Below the pieces are notes generated by a model that did no database searches, was not told the DNA's origin, and saw only the letters and a program-made list of their open reading frames with translations. From Spirochaetales bacterium (GTDB taxonomy: Bacteria; Spirochaetota; Spirochaetia; Sphaerochaetales; Sphaerochaetaceae): a DNA stretch of 33,030 nt. Made by a program: the position numbers and the translations under genes. The DNA is taken from assembly GCA_017614375.1 (NCBI GenBank), contig JAGABZ010000017.1:1-33030 (forward strand), given 5' to 3'. Of this stretch, positions 31,697-33,030 are shown in pieces (position 1 is the stretch's first letter; each line of letters opens with the position of its first letter).

Positions 31697-31777
31697 ATGG
31701 ATTACATACCCAGAAAGCTTGATATCCTGATTCTCCCGTGGCAGGAATTCCTCCACCGTCTTTGGAACAGCCTCTAA
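31697..31777 (+). pseudogene. Tiny ORF, possible relic of an AAA ATPase N-terminus
   Basis: A 26-codon frame with excellent start signals: AGAGGAG 6 bases before the ATG, and TTGCGT-17-TATCCC with an extended TGT (31652-31680) upstream. The peptide begins MDYIPRKLD and contains PWQEF. Many AAA-type ATPases of the DUF4143 kind begin with a YIPR.LD..L..W pattern just ahead of their Walker A loop, so I read this as the leftover N-terminus of a second such gene, broken before its P-loop. A genuine small protein is the alternative. The overlapping 66-codon minus-strand frame (31610-31810) has no start signals. Confidence 0.35.
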
Positions 31778-31843
31778 CCCGATGCCTCTGGGCTTTTCCC
31801 TTATGTGCAATTCAATCCAGCTGGGTGCATCTGAAACTCACAG

Positions 31844-33030
31844 TTACTCAACCACTTCCCAGTATCCGCCTTTTGTCCGGCCTATTCTTTTCAGTCTCCC
31901 GATGGATTTCAGTTCGGCGATAATGGCTGACACTCGTGATTGTCCCAAACCGGATAACTCGCACAAGTCGGCAATCTTTGCCGTCGGATTACTCCTGATT
32001 ATCGACAGCAGCCTTTTCTGCGGCTGAGACAAACCGCTGTAGCTGATTTGCCGGAAAGAGGGCTCAAAAGCAAATGGAATCCTAACTGTAATATTGTTGT
32101 CGGTTATCTCGAAAACATCCGGGCCATAAACGGAAACGATCTTCGGAATACCATGCCCTGTCTGCTCAATCAGACCGAGCTGGCCCATTATTTTCTGGAG
32201 ACCTATATTCACAGGTCTTGATATCCCCGAGTAAAAATCTTCTTTCGAGAAATCATACGGAAGACCACCGGTGGATACTATCTCTATCCTATCATCGAAT
32301 ACGTAGATTGCCGGCGGAACATTCTTTATCCATTTGTTATGAAGGCATGCATTGGTCCAGGCCTCATCAAAGCATTTCATATCAAACAGGGATTGTTCTC
32401 GCCTCTCCATTCCGGCATCCAGATCAACCCTGACTTCATTGAGCGATGCCACATAGTCATATGCAGACTTCATCGATATCAGAAGACATCTGTATCCGAA
32501 TTCATTTCGGGAAACCATTTCCTGTTTATCCTGACCCCTGAAGCGAACCACCTTTATCGAGCAGTTGTTCTCATCCGCCAGTATTTCAGCCAGATAATTG
32601 AATGTCCCCCTTTTTGTTAGAAGTCCCATGTTGGAATTGAAGGTCTTCATATTCACCGTCAATCCATGGCTGACATACAAACCCTTCAGTTGCTCAAATG
32701 TAAGGGTCTGATTGAAAGACTCAACGTTCTCCATCTGGGCAATTGAATTGGACAAAACCATCTCGCTGATTACCGAAGGATCGATCTTCTTGTTTTCAGA
32801 TCCAACCCTTATCCGATATTCTCCGGAAGCTGAATAAGGCTTATTGAAACCCTCGGCTTCAAGCACAACCACTACCCGGACTCCATAGACATCCATATGA
32901 ATGGACGGAATGACAGCAGGCCTGATCTGCTCAGCAACCCTTGTGCCGATTTTCTTTATCGTTTCCTGACCGAGCATTCCATCAAGGCCAAGAACTGTCC
33001 CGTCATTTGCCACACCGAAATATATTCTCC
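31844..33030 (-). CDS. AlbA_2-domain ATP-binding protein, N-terminus cut by window edge
   Basis: The frame is open to the window end; read from the edge it begins RIYFGVANDGTVLGLDG, the end of the AlbA_2 (divergent AAA_4) DNA-binding domain, whose ~40 preceding residues lie outside. The apparent start at 33013 is an internal GTG. Next come HMDVYGVRVVVVLEAEGFNKPYSASGEYRIRVGSEN-type strands of the same domain. A GHKL-like ATPase section (HATPase_c_4) follows: DEAWTNACLHNKW, FDDRIEIVSTGGLP, RPVNIGLQKIMGQLGLIEQTGHGIPKI. The C-terminal ~65 residues form a winged helix (LCELSGLGQSRVSAIIAELKSIGRLKRIG). It is probably a transcription regulator or an accessory DNA-binding ATPase; such genes are frequent near mobile or defence loci. 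AT-richer than the core. Confidence 0.82.
   Translation of the reverse strand, partial: RIYFGVANDGTVLGLDGMLGQETIKKIGTRVAEQIRPAVIPSIHMDVYGVRVVVVLEAEGFNKPYSASGEYRIRVGSENKKIDPSVISEMVLSNSIAQMENVESFNQTLTFEQLKGLYVSHGLTVNMKTFNSNMGLLTKRGTFNYLAEILADENNCSIKVVRFRGQDKQEMVSRNEFGYRCLLISMKSAYDYVASLNEVRVDLDAGMERREQSLFDMKCFDEAWTNACLHNKWIKNVPPAIYVFDDRIEIVSTGGLPYDFSKEDFYSGISRPVNIGLQKIMGQLGLIEQTGHGIPKIVSVYGPDVFEITDNNITVRIPFAFEPSFRQISYSGLSQPQKRLLSIIRSNPTAKIADLCELSGLGQSRVSAIIAELKSIGRLKRIGRTKGGYWEVVE

Noticed and set aside
31610-31810. 66-codon minus-strand ORF in the right intergenic stretch
   Set aside because: No ribosome site or promoter on that strand, and it runs through the repeat block; the plus-strand 26-codon ORF has far better start signals.

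Overview
The window looks like a chromosomal segment from a Gram-negative (diderm) bacterium with fairly high GC. A Spirochaetota member of the Sphaerochaetaceae/Treponemataceae type is my best guess. That rests on gene style and order (polA directly followed by coaE, small outer-membrane-like proteins, many ATGA/TTGA stop-start overlaps) and is inference, not proof. About 29 kb of densely packed core genes (roughly 1.3-30.1 kb) is bounded on both sides by visibly AT-richer accessory DNA.

Left edge (1-1.25 kb): the 5' end of a Fic-family gene, an unrecognised 181-residue protein and a small XRE-type repressor whose promoter and start codon suggest a leaderless mRNA. Next, on the minus strand, comes a pepF-rlmD operon (M3 oligopeptidase, 23S rRNA m5U methyltransferase) with a clear sigma70-type promoter. 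Rightward genes then begin: two tandem paralogous exported beta-barrel-like proteins, a terminator, and a second operon with an unknown membrane-anchored helical protein, polA and coaE.

Middle (9.8-15.3 kb): a three-gene unit with a membrane-anchored coiled-coil protein carrying a Pro/Glu/Ala repeat tail, a MRE11/SbcD-type phosphoesterase, and an SbcC/YhaN-type ATPase with a predicted membrane hairpin inside its coiled coil plus a ~200-residue C-terminal extension. I regard this as the most interesting system here: a candidate membrane-tethered SbcCD/YhaON-like nuclease complex with an added partner. It is followed by the complete core of EF-P beta-lysylation (epmA, efp, epmB) and by mnmE.

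17.9-30.1 kb: mnmE, mnmG and rsmG (tRNA wobble-uridine and 16S rRNA modification), with a minus-strand RelE/ParE-type toxin and ribbon-helix-helix antitoxin inserted between mnmE and mnmG; then ftsK, a class IV aminotransferase, a DEAD-box RNA helicase, a PlsC-type acyltransferase and guaA, ending at a strong intrinsic terminator. Much of this block serves translation (RlmD, EF-P and its modifiers, MnmE, MnmG, RsmG, the helicase).

Right edge (30.1-33.0 kb): an AAA_14/DUF4143 ATPase with its own promoter and a perfect palindrome upstream, a repeat-rich ~350 bp stretch with a tiny ORF that may be the relic of a second ATPase gene, and a minus-strand AlbA_2-type ATP-binding protein cut by the window end. 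I saw no tRNA, rRNA, CRISPR array, insertion sequence or riboswitch.
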